Origin: JBGTIS01 sp041745535
Lineage (GTDB): Bacteria > Bacteroidota > Bacteroidia > Cytophagales > Cyclobacteriaceae
Direction: 5' to 3'
Length of the DNA: 64,000 nt
Assembly: GCA_041745535.1 (NCBI GenBank)
Contig: JBGTIS010000022.1
Coordinates: forward strand, 1-64,000
A program made the position numbers and the translations under genes. The notes under the pieces are model-generated. The model saw only the letters and a program-made list of their open reading frames with translations, was not told where the DNA came from and did not search any database. How positions within the stretch are numbered: the first letter of the stretch is position 1; each line of letters opens with the position of its first letter. Below, piece by piece: positions 17,766-26,970 of the stretch.

Positions 17766-18719
17766 TTATTGGTCTAATCTTTTATAGAAATACAAAACCG
17801 GCTTTATGTTCTGATTTTCTTCGCTAAGCGTATAATATCCGGAACCATCTACAGCAAAGGTAATGGCTTCGCCCTGAGGTTCAGCTACGTAAGGTAATAT
17901 CATGGGCGCCTCCTGCAGCAAATCGTTAATAGTCTGATTGGCACTTTTTCGTCGCCAGTAAAATATGCGCCCATACGATTTTAATAATACCTCCATGCCA
18001 TCCGGTGAAATATCTCCCGCTACAATCTGATCGAAAACGCTGGTACTTTTTATTGGAAATTCACCCATTCTTTTTAATTCAATCACTTCGGCGGTAGATT
18101 GCGGATAAGCAGCTCTGTAAATACCTACAAACGATTCCCGTTTGGAAATTACAAAAATATCTTTGGTTAAGGGGTCTACCATCAGGGTTTCCGCGTCAAA
18201 GTTACCGTCGGGAAATCTAAAACTGATAACCGAAACTGACCTGACCGTATCGACCCGATTTTTACCCGGATTGGTTACTTCAAATTCGGCTATGCGGTAA
18301 ATCTGCTTCGCCTCGAAAATGGCCATATTGTCACCAATATCACCAATGTATATGTAATTTTTCCCATCCTCCGGACCCGGTCCTACAGCAATATCCTCCC
18401 AGTCACGGTTTTCCACCCCTTCAATATAAAAAGAACCCAGGCTGGCCCCGTCGGTACCTATCAGAAACAATACAGGTTCGTTTCCGCTGTCGTTGTGCGT
18501 CCATAAGGCCTGAGCATTCATGCGGCTGGCTGTTAACCCGGATGCTTCATTAATATTATTATTTTCCAGCGTACCGGCAGTTTCAGCTTCATCAAAAGGG
18601 GCTGTTTCTGATACGGGAGGATTTCGCATGGGTTCAACGGCATCATTTTGCTCACAAGTAGAAAGGTATACCAAAAACAAAATCAGGCCTATTGCCAGAA
18701 CTATGGGAAACTTTTTCAT
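17766..18719 (-). CDS. Lipoprotein with predicted beta-propeller
   Basis: This protein of about 317 residues starts at the ATG at 18719 (MKKFPIVLAIGLIL). The hydrophobic stretch ends in the lipobox YLSTC, so it is probably a lipoprotein. The body has repeated strand-turn motifs with conserved acidic loops (LWTHNDSGN, DWEDIAVGPG, YIYIGDIGDN, EAITFAVDGSGYYTLSE) that look like a six-bladed propeller. Relatives are widespread but uncharacterised. The gene is monocistronic. Confidence 0.65.
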   Translation of the reverse strand: MKKFPIVLAIGLILFLVYLSTCEQNDAVEPMRNPPVSETAPFDEAETAGTLENNNINEASGLTASRMNAQALWTHNDSGNEPVLFLIGTDGASLGSFYIEGVENRDWEDIAVGPGPEDGKNYIYIGDIGDNMAIFEAKQIYRIAEFEVTNPGKNRVDTVRSVSVISFRFPDGNFDAETLMVDPLTKDIFVISKRESFVGIYRAAYPQSTAEVIELKRMGEFPIKSTSVFDQIVAGDISPDGMEVLLKSYGRIFYWRRKSANQTINDLLQEAPMILPYVAEPQGEAITFAVDGSGYYTLSEENQNIKPVLYFYKRLDQ

Positions 18720-18755
18720 TAACAAAACCTTATATCCCAAATTTAGTAATTCCAT

Positions 18756-19011
18756 GCAGGAAATAAATTATTAAATTTTAAAATTAGCTTAACAGATATT
18801 AATATTTTTTCTGAAATAAATGGCAGATAAATTAGTTATAAAAAAACATGTTTAAAAATTAATTGCCTGCCTGATAATAGACTTTAAGAAATATGTTCAA
18901 AAAAAGTGTTTTTTTTAATGAAGTATAAAAAATTCATTTTTTTATACTGTAAGGTAGTAATCATCGACAGAAAGCAGGAACATGAATATTTGGTAATTTT
19001 CACTAAATAAG
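18756..19011. other. AT-rich intergenic region
   Basis: About 250 bp of very AT-rich DNA contain no recognisable gene or hairpin. It carries the promoter of the lipoprotein gene and the 3' end region of oxyR. Confidence 0.4.
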
Positions 19012-19950
19012 TTATTTCCAATGAATTAATTTTCCGGTCATGTTATCTTTCAACGATGCCGGTATGTTTTCCATAATTTCTTCTTTCAAAGCTTCAATCA
19101 GTTTTTTCTTCATAAAACTGCGATGAATAACCAAACTTACCTCTCGCACCGGACGCGGTTCGTTGAAATTTCGGATGTATTTCCTTCTTTCTTCGTCCAG
19201 GCCCAGGGTTGCCAGTTCCGGAAGCAAAGTGTATCCATACTGCTGTTCTACAATTCTTTTCAGTGTTTCTAAACTGCCACTTTCAAACTTTAGCTGATTA
19301 TGGTTGTTCAGCATGGCGCTTTCGCCACAAATATTTACCATCTGATTCCGAAAGCAATGCCCTTCTTTCAATAACCACATATCGTTTACGTCCAGGTCTT
19401 TCAGGTTAATGCTGGATTTGGTCATAAGTGGATGCGAGGTAGACATATACACTACAAAAGTTTCGTAGAACAAGGGAACTTCCAGCAGACTTTTTTCCAT
19501 CATAGGCGATACCAGAATGCCCACATCCAACAGGTCGTTTCTTAACTTAAAAGCTATCTGATCGGATAGCAGTTCTTCAATAACCAGATTTACATCGGGA
19601 TATTTCCGCATATATTCGGTTACAAACAGCGGCAGCAGGTATGGGCTTAGGGTGGGAATTATGCCAATACGCAAATCACCTGCAAATTCCTTTCTGTTGT
19701 CTCTAATTACCTCATTTACCCGGTTAAATTCTTTAATAGCTATTCTGGCCTGTGCTACTATCTGCTTACCAATCTCGGTAGTGAGTACTGGCTTTTTACT
19801 TCTGTCGAAAATTAGTACATTAAGGTCTTCTTCCAGTTTTTTTACCTGCATGCTTAATGTAGGTTGTGTTACAAAACAACGGTTGGCAGCTTCGGCAAAA
19901 TTTTTATGGGTATCAACTGCTATAATATATTCTAATTGAGTAATTGTCAT
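19012..19950 (-). CDS. oxyR: OxyR, peroxide-sensing LysR-type regulator
   Basis: This 312-residue protein has an N-terminal LysR winged helix (QLEYIIAVDTHKNFAEAANR, with TQPTLSMQVKKLE as the recognition region) and a periplasmic-binding-like sensor domain. The segment EGHCFRNQMVNICGE places two Cys at residues 199 and 208, the same spacing and the same numbering as the redox disulfide of E. coli OxyR. It is therefore expected to sense hydrogen peroxide. A near-perfect OxyR site lies just upstream. The divergent catalase gene it would be expected to control is broken. Confidence 0.93.
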   Translation of the reverse strand: MTITQLEYIIAVDTHKNFAEAANRCFVTQPTLSMQVKKLEEDLNVLIFDRSKKPVLTTEIGKQIVAQARIAIKEFNRVNEVIRDNRKEFAGDLRIGIIPTLSPYLLPLFVTEYMRKYPDVNLVIEELLSDQIAFKLRNDLLDVGILVSPMMEKSLLEVPLFYETFVVYMSTSHPLMTKSSINLKDLDVNDMWLLKEGHCFRNQMVNICGESAMLNNHNQLKFESGSLETLKRIVEQQYGYTLLPELATLGLDEERRKYIRNFNEPRPVREVSLVIHRSFMKKKLIEALKEEIMENIPASLKDNMTGKLIHWK

Positions 19951-19953
19951 AAA

Positions 19954-19989
19954 ATAGATTTTATCTATACAAATATAGAATCAATCAAT
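19954..19989. promoter_or_regulatory. OxyR operator, consensus half plus degenerate half
   Basis: ATAGATTTTATCTAT at 19954-19968 fits the known OxyR motif ATAGnTnnnAnCTAT at every fixed base. A weaker copy, ATAGAATCAATCAAT, begins at 19975, so the two are separated by 6 rather than the usual 7 bp. The site sits 3 bp upstream of the oxyR ATG and between oxyR and the catalase remnant, fitting autoregulation and former control of the catalase. Confidence 0.75.
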
Positions 19990-20021
19990 TTTATTTAACA
20001 CATATTTCTTACTCCACTTAG

Positions 20022-20393
20022 GGTGAATTAGGATCGGCGAATACGGAAAGAGTGATAGAAGCTATTGACAACGGTAATTTTCCTAAATGGAATCTGAAAA
20101 TTCAGGTCATGATGGAAGCAGATGCTGATAATTTCCGTTTTAACCCGTTCGATTTAACCAAAATATGGCCCCATTCAGAATTTCCGCTGATAGACGTAGG
20201 CGTAATGGAATTGAACGAAATTCCTGACAATTATTTCGCCCATGTGGAACAGGGAGCTTTTGAACCCACCAATATTGTGAATGGCATTGGTTTTTCTCCT
20301 GACCGAATGTTACAGGCACGTATTCTTTCCTATCCTGACGCACATCGCTACAGGATTGGCACTAACTATCTGCAGTGGCATCACTGGCCCTAA
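20022..20393 (+). pseudogene. Catalase remnant
   Basis: The frame from 20022 encodes about 123 residues, with no start codon of its own and a stop at 20391. The core reads IQVMMEADADNFRFNPFDLT, then KIWPHSEFPLIDVGVMELN, then GIGFSPDRMLQARILSYPDA and HRYRIGTNY. These are the central haem-proximal motifs of clade 1/3 catalases, including the Arg and Tyr around the proximal haem ligand. A full catalase has about 480-500 residues. The N-terminal half, with the distal His and Asn, is gone, and the sequence after NYLQ leaves the family. It cannot be active. Confidence 0.9.
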
Positions 20394-20570
20394 AATGAAA
20401 TTATTAACCGGCAGTTATTTCATTTCTTTGATTTAAAAAGAAACTTCACAAAATGGAAGTCCCTTTTTTTTGCCAGTACTGAAAATATTTTATATGGTAT
20501 TAAAAATAAGCTTAATTGTATTTTAATCCGGCTCATTGTTTCACCTTCCCGCAAAACATTTATCTTTGCC

Positions 20571-20578
20571 CGCAAATT
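20571..20578 (+). promoter_or_regulatory. Likely -7 element of lgt
   Basis: TATCTTTG matches TAnnTTTG exactly and lies 13 bp upstream of the chosen lgt ATG at 20591. This argues against the longer in-frame start at 20516. I see no convincing -33 element. Confidence 0.5.
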
Positions 20579-20590
20579 TTATTACGATTT

Positions 20591-21760
20591 ATGTCACTAT
20601 TCAACTATATCGTTTGGGCACCTGATCCGGATTTGTTTCATTTTGGAGGTTTAACTATCCGGTGGTATGGGTTGCTGTTTGCCACAGGTTTTTTAGTATC
20701 ACAGCAAATTCTGTTTTATATCTTCAGGCAGGAAGGCAAACCCGAATCAGATGTAGAAACGCTGACGATTTATATGGTAATTGCCACCATTATTGGTGCC
20801 AGATTAGGACATGTATTGTTTTATGAACCGGACAAATACCTGGCCCACCCTATAGATATTCTTAAAATATGGGAGGGCGGCCTGGCCAGTCATGGAGCCA
20901 CCATTGGTATTTTAACCGCGCTGTATTTGTACAGCAACTATAAAATTAAAATGAGTTTGTTCCGGTTCAAGGGTTCTTTTAAAAAACAACCGCGCCCCGG
21001 GCAAAGCTTTTTGTGGGTGGTAGACCGCATCGTGATTGTAGTAGCCTTAACCGGTTGCCTTATCCGCTTCGGCAACTTTATGAATTCTGAAATTATTGGT
21101 CTTCCTACCCATTCCAGTAATGGAGTAGTATTTGGTCATTCGGTAATTGAACTCATTGAAAGCAGCAATCAGGCCATTGAAAGTGCTGAAATCGGTAAAA
21201 GTAATTCCAGTGCGGATAGCCTAAGGCTTACTGAAAATGAAGACGAGTATGTGCCAGTAGCCATTACCATCAATTTTAATAAAATAGATGCCCCGGAGGC
21301 AAACATCAGAAATTACATTGAAACTACCATAAAAAGCATTCTCACCGATTATCCAAGAATTAAAGAACACATTCATCAGCCGGAAAACCAGCCTTTACGA
21401 TATAGTTTAGCGCAGGACAGAGGTGCCTATCAGGCTACGGTTCAAACCTATGGTATTGCCCGGCATCCAGCCCAGTTGTATGAGTCTATTAGCTCCCTGT
21501 TACTTTTCTTCTTCCTGTTTTATCTGTGGAAAAGGCGAAAAGGCGAAACTCCCGAAGGTTTGCTATTTGGCTTATTTTTGATTATTCTGTTTACCTTGCG
21601 GTTTTTGTATGAGTTCCTGAAAGAAAATCAGGTCGATTTTGAGAATGAACTGCCATTGAATATGGGACAATTACTAAGTATTCCACTGGTAATTATTGGC
21701 ATTTATTTGTTATTCAGGATTAGAAAAAAAGATAAACCTCAAACTACCGCTAAGCCCTGA
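20591..21760 (+). CDS. lgt: Phosphatidylglycerol-prolipoprotein diacylglyceryl transferase
   Basis: This 389-residue integral membrane enzyme transfers diacylglycerol to the lipobox Cys of prolipoproteins, the first step in lipoprotein maturation. Conserved motifs include IRWYGLLFATGF, the GARLGHVLFYEP segment, WEGGLASHGA, LIRFGNFMNSEIIG (the Lgt signature) and RHPAQLYES. About 100 residues between NSEIIG and RHPAQLYE form an insert (rich in Glu, Ser and Asn) that lengthens the protein beyond the usual 270-290. Such long forms occur in Bacteroidota. It should serve the lipoproteins in this window. Confidence 0.95.
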   Translation: MSLFNYIVWAPDPDLFHFGGLTIRWYGLLFATGFLVSQQILFYIFRQEGKPESDVETLTIYMVIATIIGARLGHVLFYEPDKYLAHPIDILKIWEGGLASHGATIGILTALYLYSNYKIKMSLFRFKGSFKKQPRPGQSFLWVVDRIVIVVALTGCLIRFGNFMNSEIIGLPTHSSNGVVFGHSVIELIESSNQAIESAEIGKSNSSADSLRLTENEDEYVPVAITINFNKIDAPEANIRNYIETTIKSILTDYPRIKEHIHQPENQPLRYSLAQDRGAYQATVQTYGIARHPAQLYESISSLLLFFFLFYLWKRRKGETPEGLLFGLFLIILFTLRFLYEFLKENQVDFENELPLNMGQLLSIPLVIIGIYLLFRIRKKDKPQTTAKP

Positions 21761-21847
21761 GATCTTTAGGATAAAATAGATTCCCGGATTATCCGTTATT
21801 AAATCCTGTTTACTATTGTTAAATAAGGTACCGAGGGCGCTGGCCGC

Positions 21848-23449
21848 GTGAAACAGAAAACCGCTTTTCTATTTTTTATCAATACTGCCATTCGCGAATT
21901 AATTTTCATTTCCGCTCAATGGCATGGTTTTTATCTTGTTTTCGAAGAAAAAGTACTTCATTTGCGAAATTATTTACCTCATATTTCTGTAAAATTTCAG
22001 CTTCCGGTTTTGGTGATGATCGTGTTTTTAGCTCATTCCATACTATGGGCACAAAATCCTGTTTTCACACCCGATACCGTTAATAATTACCACGATACTA
22101 TTCCTCTTGTACAAAAAGATGATTTCATAAAAATAGATAAGATTTTTATTGTTGGTAACCGCCAAACGAAAGAAAAAATAATTACTCGGGAACTGGATTT
22201 TGAGGAAGGAAGTTTTCTGTTGAAGTCGGAACTGGAAAGTTCTATTGAGCAGAATCGGAAAAAAATCATGAATACCCGGTTATTTCTTACCACAGATATC
22301 AGTTTAGTCTGGTTTTCTGACATTCAGGCCGATGTAATTATCCGTGTAGCTGAGCGATGGTATACAATTCCTTCTCCCTTTGTAAAGCTGGCTGACCGGA
22401 ATTTTAACGAATGGTTTACCAATCAGGGTAGAGAATGGAATCGGCTGGAATACGGCATGAGATTCTTTAAATATAATTTCAGAGGAAGAAATGAACGGTT
22501 GTATTTATATGCACAGGGTGGTTTTACCAAACAGTTTGCCTTTCGTTATCTGGTTCCCTACATTGATCAGGCACAGAAAAATGGGTTGGTATTTACCTTT
22601 TCTTATGCTGAAACCAATAATATCGCCTACCAAACCCGCGACCATGTATTACAGTATACCGACTCGTTACGTGATTCTCAGCTTAGCTTAGTGGGTGGTA
22701 TTGGCTGGACGTTACGCTCTTCGTTTTATGATAACCATTCAGCCCTGGTAAGCTACCACGATGAAAGAGTTAACGACACCATTCTAGCGATGAACAACTC
22801 CTATTATCTGAATGGGGAGTTACGGCAGCAATTTTTTTCTTTATCATATACCTACACCAACGACCATCGCGATTATATTGGGTATCCACTGGAAGGTTAT
22901 TACTGGCAGGTAGAGGCCAGAAAACTAGGGTTAGGCTTATTTGATGATATCAACATTTTTCGGCTGTATGGCGTGTATTCCTTGTATACCGCACTGGGAA
23001 AAAACTTTTATTATGCCGGTTCAGTCCGTGGTTATTTCAGCGCACCGAAACGCCAGCCCTACTCCTACTTTAAAGGATTTGGCTACGATGGTGCCTGGCC
23101 GCGGGGTTATGAGTTGTATGCCATTGAAGGGCAATCTTACCTGTTACAGCAAAACACGTTAAGCTACAGGGTATTTTCCCGAAATTTCAATCTGGAAAAG
23201 ATTATACCTATTAAACAGTTCAGCCAGATCCCGATTAATATTTATCTGAAGAGCTTCATCGACCAGGGGTTCGTAGATAACCCCATCCCCTATGCGATTA
23301 GTAACCGCCTCTCGAACCGGTATCTGATCGGAGGCGGTTTGGGAATAGATATCGTTACTTATTACGATGCGGTTTTACGCATCGAATATTCGCTCAACCG
23401 CGAACAGCAGCAACAGGGGCTTAGGATCAGCGCAAAAGCTGCTTTTTAA
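21848..23449 (+). CDS. POTRA-containing BamA/TamA-like outer-membrane protein
   Basis: This 533-residue protein has one POTRA-like domain near residues 95-170 (KIFIVGNRQTKEKIITREL, with the polypeptide-transport beta-alpha fold) followed by a barrel. The barrel ends LRISAKAAF with the C-terminal Phe, and contains YSYFKGFGYDGAWPRGYE, comparable to the conserved VRGF/Y region of the D15 family. The start is uncertain. The GTG at 21848 gives a long leader, while the hydrophobic signal ending ILWAQN suggests a start around 21962-22016. It is probably involved in outer-membrane protein or lipid insertion. Confidence 0.75.
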   Translation: MKQKTAFLFFINTAIRELIFISAQWHGFYLVFEEKVLHLRNYLPHISVKFQLPVLVMIVFLAHSILWAQNPVFTPDTVNNYHDTIPLVQKDDFIKIDKIFIVGNRQTKEKIITRELDFEEGSFLLKSELESSIEQNRKKIMNTRLFLTTDISLVWFSDIQADVIIRVAERWYTIPSPFVKLADRNFNEWFTNQGREWNRLEYGMRFFKYNFRGRNERLYLYAQGGFTKQFAFRYLVPYIDQAQKNGLVFTFSYAETNNIAYQTRDHVLQYTDSLRDSQLSLVGGIGWTLRSSFYDNHSALVSYHDERVNDTILAMNNSYYLNGELRQQFFSLSYTYTNDHRDYIGYPLEGYYWQVEARKLGLGLFDDINIFRLYGVYSLYTALGKNFYYAGSVRGYFSAPKRQPYSYFKGFGYDGAWPRGYELYAIEGQSYLLQQNTLSYRVFSRNFNLEKIIPIKQFSQIPINIYLKSFIDQGFVDNPIPYAISNRLSNRYLIGGGLGIDIVTYYDAVLRIEYSLNREQQQQGLRISAKAAF

Positions 23450-23484
23450 ACCTTTCGTATCATTACATTGGCTTAATTTCTTTT

Positions 23485-23492
23485 TATCTTTG
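23485..23492 (+). promoter_or_regulatory. Likely -7 element of metG
   Basis: TATCTTTG matches TAnnTTTG and lies 23 bp before the metG ATG. TTG at 23468-23470 is only 14 bp upstream, shorter than the usual spacing, so the -33 assignment is doubtful. Confidence 0.5.
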
Positions 23493-23515
23493 CTTTTTTC
23501 AGAAAGAAATTAACT

Positions 23516-25585
23516 ATGCCAGAATCATCGAATAAAAAATATACCGTTACAGCCGCGTTGCCTTATGCCAATGGCCCTTTACATATTGGCCACATAGCCG
23601 GAGCTTACTTACCTGCCGACATATTTGTACGCTACCTGCGCCTTAACAATCGCGATGTGTTATTTATTGGCGGCAGCGATGAGCACGGAGTAGCCATTAC
23701 CCTTCGTGCGAAAAAAGAAGGCATTCCGCCACAGGAAATTATTGATAAATACCATACCCTGAATAAAGAAACTTTTCAGCGCTTCGGCATTTCCTTCGAT
23801 ATGTACCATCGCACCTCGGAAGCTATTCATCATGAAACCTCACAGGATTTCTTTACTACGCTTTACAATAAAGGAGAGTTTATAGAAAAAACATCAGAGC
23901 AATATTATGATGAAGATTACGATCAGTTCTTGGCCGACCGATACATTACTGGTACCTGTCCGGTTTGTGGTTACCAGAGCGCTTACGGCGACCAATGTGA
24001 AAATTGTGGCACTTCACTGAATCCAACAGATCTGATTGATCCCAAATCTACCTTGAGCGGTAAAAAACCTGTGTTAAAAGAAACGAAGCATTGGTATCTT
24101 CCATTGGATAAATACCAGCCCTGGCTGGAAAAGTGGATATTGGAAGGGAAAAAAGGCATCTGGAAAACCAATGTATACGGACAGTGCAGTTCCTGGCTAA
24201 AGGCTGGTTTGCAACCCAGGGCCATGACCCGCGACCTGGACTGGGGCGTGGATGTACCTTTACCCAACACGGAAGGAAAAAAACTGTACGTTTGGCTGGA
24301 CGCCCCCATTGGTTACATTTCTTCCACCAGGCAATGGGCGATTGAACATGATACCAATTGGGAACCTTACTGGAAAACTCAACCTAATGAAGAAGATAAT
24401 GCGCGCCTGATCCATTTTATAGGAAAAGATAACATAGTTTTTCACTGCATTATTTTTCCCGCCATTCTGCATGCCCATGGCGACTACATATTACCCGAAA
24501 ACGTACCAGCTAATGAGTTTCTCAATCTGGAAGGAAATAAGCTTTCAACCAGCCGGAACTGGGCTGTATGGCTGCACGAGTATTTAGATGAATTTCCCGG
24601 AAAACAGGATGTTCTTCGCTATGCTTTGTGCTCTATTTTACCCGAAACCAAAGACAGTGAGTTCACCTGGAAAGATTTTCAGGCCAGAAATAACAATGAA
24701 TTGGTGGCGATTTTAGGAAATTTTGTCAATCGGGCTGTTGTACTTACCCACAAGTATTTTAGTGGTACCGTACCCCAGCAGGGTGAACTGCAACCAATTG
24801 ACGAAGAGTTATTGGAAAAAATTGCGGAATACCCCGCGAAAATTGGTGAGTCTATCGAAAATTTCCGTTTCCGTGAGGCTGCCAGTATAATGATGGATCT
24901 GGCCCGTACCGGCAATAAGTATCTGGCTGATTCAGAGCCTTGGAAATTAATTAAAACTGATCAGCCACGTGTACAAACTATACTTAATATCGCTTTGCGA
25001 TTAACAGCAAGTTTGGCTACTGTAATCAGACCCTTCCTTCCTTTTACTTCTGACAAACTGGCTAACATGTTGAATTATGAAATAACGGATTGGGAAAGTG
25101 CGACCCATAAAAATCTATTACCTGCGGGGCATGTCATTAATGATCCTGAGCTTTTGTTTGAAAAAATTGAAGATAAAAGCGTGGATGCCCAGATAGAGAA
25201 ACTGCATGAGGCAAAAAAAGCCAATGATGCGGAAACCTTCAAAGTAACTCCTGCCAAGTCAGAAATTAATTTTGATGACTTTATAAAAAATGATATCCGA
25301 ATTGGCACGATCCTGCACGCTGAAAAAGTCGCGAAATCTGGTAAATTACTTAAACTAAAGATTGATACCGGGCTTGACCAGCGGACTATTTTGAGCGGTA
25401 TTGCTCAGCATTATACGCCAGAAGAAGTAATAGGACGGCAGGTTTGCGTACTTGTAAATTTAGCACCACGGAAAATGCTAGGTATTGTATCAGAGGGAAT
25501 GGTAATAATGGCTGAGGATTTGGACGGAAAACTCACTTTTGTTACACCAGAGAAGCCTGTTAGCAATGGGAGTATGATTAATTAA
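23516..25585 (+). CDS. metG: Methionyl-tRNA synthetase
   Basis: This 689-residue class I synthetase charges tRNA-Met. It has the HIGH-type motif in PYANGPLHIGHIAGAY (about 16-31), a zinc knuckle CPVCGYQ..CENCG (about 148-165), the KMSKS equivalent KLSTS in LEGNKLSTSRNWAVW, an anticodon-binding helical part, and a C-terminal tRNA-binding OB domain (about 585-689, FDDFIKNDIRIGTILHAEKV). The domain order and length are those of the long dimeric form. It is cytoplasmic and intact. Confidence 0.97.
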   Translation: MPESSNKKYTVTAALPYANGPLHIGHIAGAYLPADIFVRYLRLNNRDVLFIGGSDEHGVAITLRAKKEGIPPQEIIDKYHTLNKETFQRFGISFDMYHRTSEAIHHETSQDFFTTLYNKGEFIEKTSEQYYDEDYDQFLADRYITGTCPVCGYQSAYGDQCENCGTSLNPTDLIDPKSTLSGKKPVLKETKHWYLPLDKYQPWLEKWILEGKKGIWKTNVYGQCSSWLKAGLQPRAMTRDLDWGVDVPLPNTEGKKLYVWLDAPIGYISSTRQWAIEHDTNWEPYWKTQPNEEDNARLIHFIGKDNIVFHCIIFPAILHAHGDYILPENVPANEFLNLEGNKLSTSRNWAVWLHEYLDEFPGKQDVLRYALCSILPETKDSEFTWKDFQARNNNELVAILGNFVNRAVVLTHKYFSGTVPQQGELQPIDEELLEKIAEYPAKIGESIENFRFREAASIMMDLARTGNKYLADSEPWKLIKTDQPRVQTILNIALRLTASLATVIRPFLPFTSDKLANMLNYEITDWESATHKNLLPAGHVINDPELLFEKIEDKSVDAQIEKLHEAKKANDAETFKVTPAKSEINFDDFIKNDIRIGTILHAEKVAKSGKLLKLKIDTGLDQRTILSGIAQHYTPEEVIGRQVCVLVNLAPRKMLGIVSEGMVIMAEDLDGKLTFVTPEKPVSNGSMIN

Positions 25586-26043
25586 TTAGAAAGTTATTAA
25601 TTATTATTATAGTACAATTTTATATTAAATTAGTTATATTTTTTATAAAACTATGTATTATTAGGTTTTTTATATGATCTCTTACTCAAGCCTTACTTCA
25701 TTTAATTATATTGAACTTTATAAATCAACAACCTTATATATAATTAAAATTCAATTAAGTATTGTTATAACAATATTATTTAAATTATTACTTTCAGATC
25801 AAAAAAAACCTTACATCTGTAAGTACTGATGTTTCAATAGGTAGTTTTAGTCGCCGTGGTCTTTTAAATTTGTATCATAAGGCAGTTAGAAACAACAATA
25901 CTTTTAGATACACACAATTTTATAAGCATAGCTATTTTTTAAACTATTTAGCCTCATATTGGGTAAACTAAATTTGAAAATTTTTTAATCTTAAAAGAGG
26001 CTGTCTGAAAAGACAGCCTCTTTTTTTTTGAAACAGGGTAAAA
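25586..26043. other. Intergenic region ending in a strong terminator
   Basis: 458 bp of AT-rich DNA have no supportable ORF. It closes with a hairpin at 25994-26029. Because that hairpin is about 410 bp beyond metG and has a nine-T run on the plus strand, it may serve a small transcript or a lost gene as well as the converging gene. Confidence 0.4.
25994..26029. terminator. Bidirectional rho-independent terminator
   Basis: GAGGCTGTCT and AGACAGCCTC form a perfect 10-bp stem with a GAAA loop. It is flanked by AAAA on the left and a run of T on the right, so it can stop transcription in both directions. Confidence 0.85.
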
Positions 26044-26619
26044 TTAATCCAAAAGCGGTACGGTTTCCTTAGATGAAATAAAGGAGGGTTGAGTTGTTAT
26101 CTTAAAATTTTGTTCTTTTTTCCAGATTTTCAAAAGTTTGGTTGCTTTCGTAAGAGCTTCGTGTTCCCAGGGTCGCTGCCGGTAGCAAACCTGGTCAATA
26201 TTTTCCCAGAATTTTCCTTTCCAAATATAATTTTGATGGTCCTGTTTAATCAGATCGCCATCTAAAAACTGCTTTACATGAACCATTTCATGAGCCAGGG
26301 TTACAAGTTTTTTTTGGTAAGTTAATTTACTGCTAAGCCCAATCGTAATTTGCCTACCCTGATATTTATTGATTTTGTCTTTAAACAGGGTATACCCATG
26401 GATAGTTTCGGGCAAATTGGGATTTAATATTATAAGAATAGATAGTTGTTCTTCAATACCTAAAGTGCTATTCCAAAAATCAGCGGCCCGTACTAATTCA
26501 ACTTTCTCTTCCTCTGAAATACCGGCATTATTAAGAATGGTAACCCGAGGCTTGGCTAACAAACTTCCTGCTATCAAACAAAAAAACGCAAAAAAATAGA
26601 GAGGGTTAATATGAAACAT
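26044..26619 (-). CDS. Exported zinc-metallopeptidase-like protein
   Basis: This 191-residue protein has a signal sequence (1-22, FFCLIAGSLLAKP) and a zinc-binding motif in TLAHEMVHVKQF (HExxH near residue 111). It also carries the downstream segment YIWKGKFWENIDQVCYRQRPWEHEAL, whose RPWEHEA supplies a possible third ligand Glu. This layout recalls small metallopeptidase-like proteins found in Bacteroidota and their phages. It is likely periplasmic or secreted. The substrate is unknown and activity has not been shown. Confidence 0.65.
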   Translation of the reverse strand: MFHINPLYFFAFFCLIAGSLLAKPRVTILNNAGISEEEKVELVRAADFWNSTLGIEEQLSILIILNPNLPETIHGYTLFKDKINKYQGRQITIGLSSKLTYQKKLVTLAHEMVHVKQFLDGDLIKQDHQNYIWKGKFWENIDQVCYRQRPWEHEALTKATKLLKIWKKEQNFKITTQPSFISSKETVPLLD

Positions 26620-26891
26620 ACTGCGAAGAATAAGAAAACCGGCCAGTTTTTAAATTAACAATAAAACTCTAATTTAAGACACCAAATTGTTAAATATTAA
26701 AAATAACGACCTTATTTCTTAAAAGTTTGCAATAATTATTCCACTTAAGTTGTATCAGGTTATATAAAAATAGGCATTAAAATATAAAGCGAAATTTAAT
26801 TTTGCAATTCCGCGTTTATGGCATTAGTTCTTTAGCATGAACATGTTCTAAAAGAATAAAAAATATTTTTCTGTCGCGGCATTATTAAAAT

Positions 26892-26928
26892 AAAAAGGCA
26901 TGGTATTATGATAACCATGCCTTTTTAA
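26892..26928 (-). terminator. Rho-independent terminator after the Gfo/Idh/MocA gene
   Basis: The arms AAAAAGGCATGGTTAT-like and AACCATGCCTTTTT pair over 12-13 bp with a short AT loop. It lies 43 bp past the minus-strand stop codon at 26971. Confidence 0.85.
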
Positions 26929-26970
26929 AAATTTTAACTTGTCGTTTAGTGTTATCCAGGCACTATATTC

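Noticed and set aside
25994..26029. GAGGCTGTCT hairpin as the end of an insertion sequence
   Set aside because: Similar hairpins occur at some transposon ends, but no transposase, second end or target duplication is visible; a terminator explains it.
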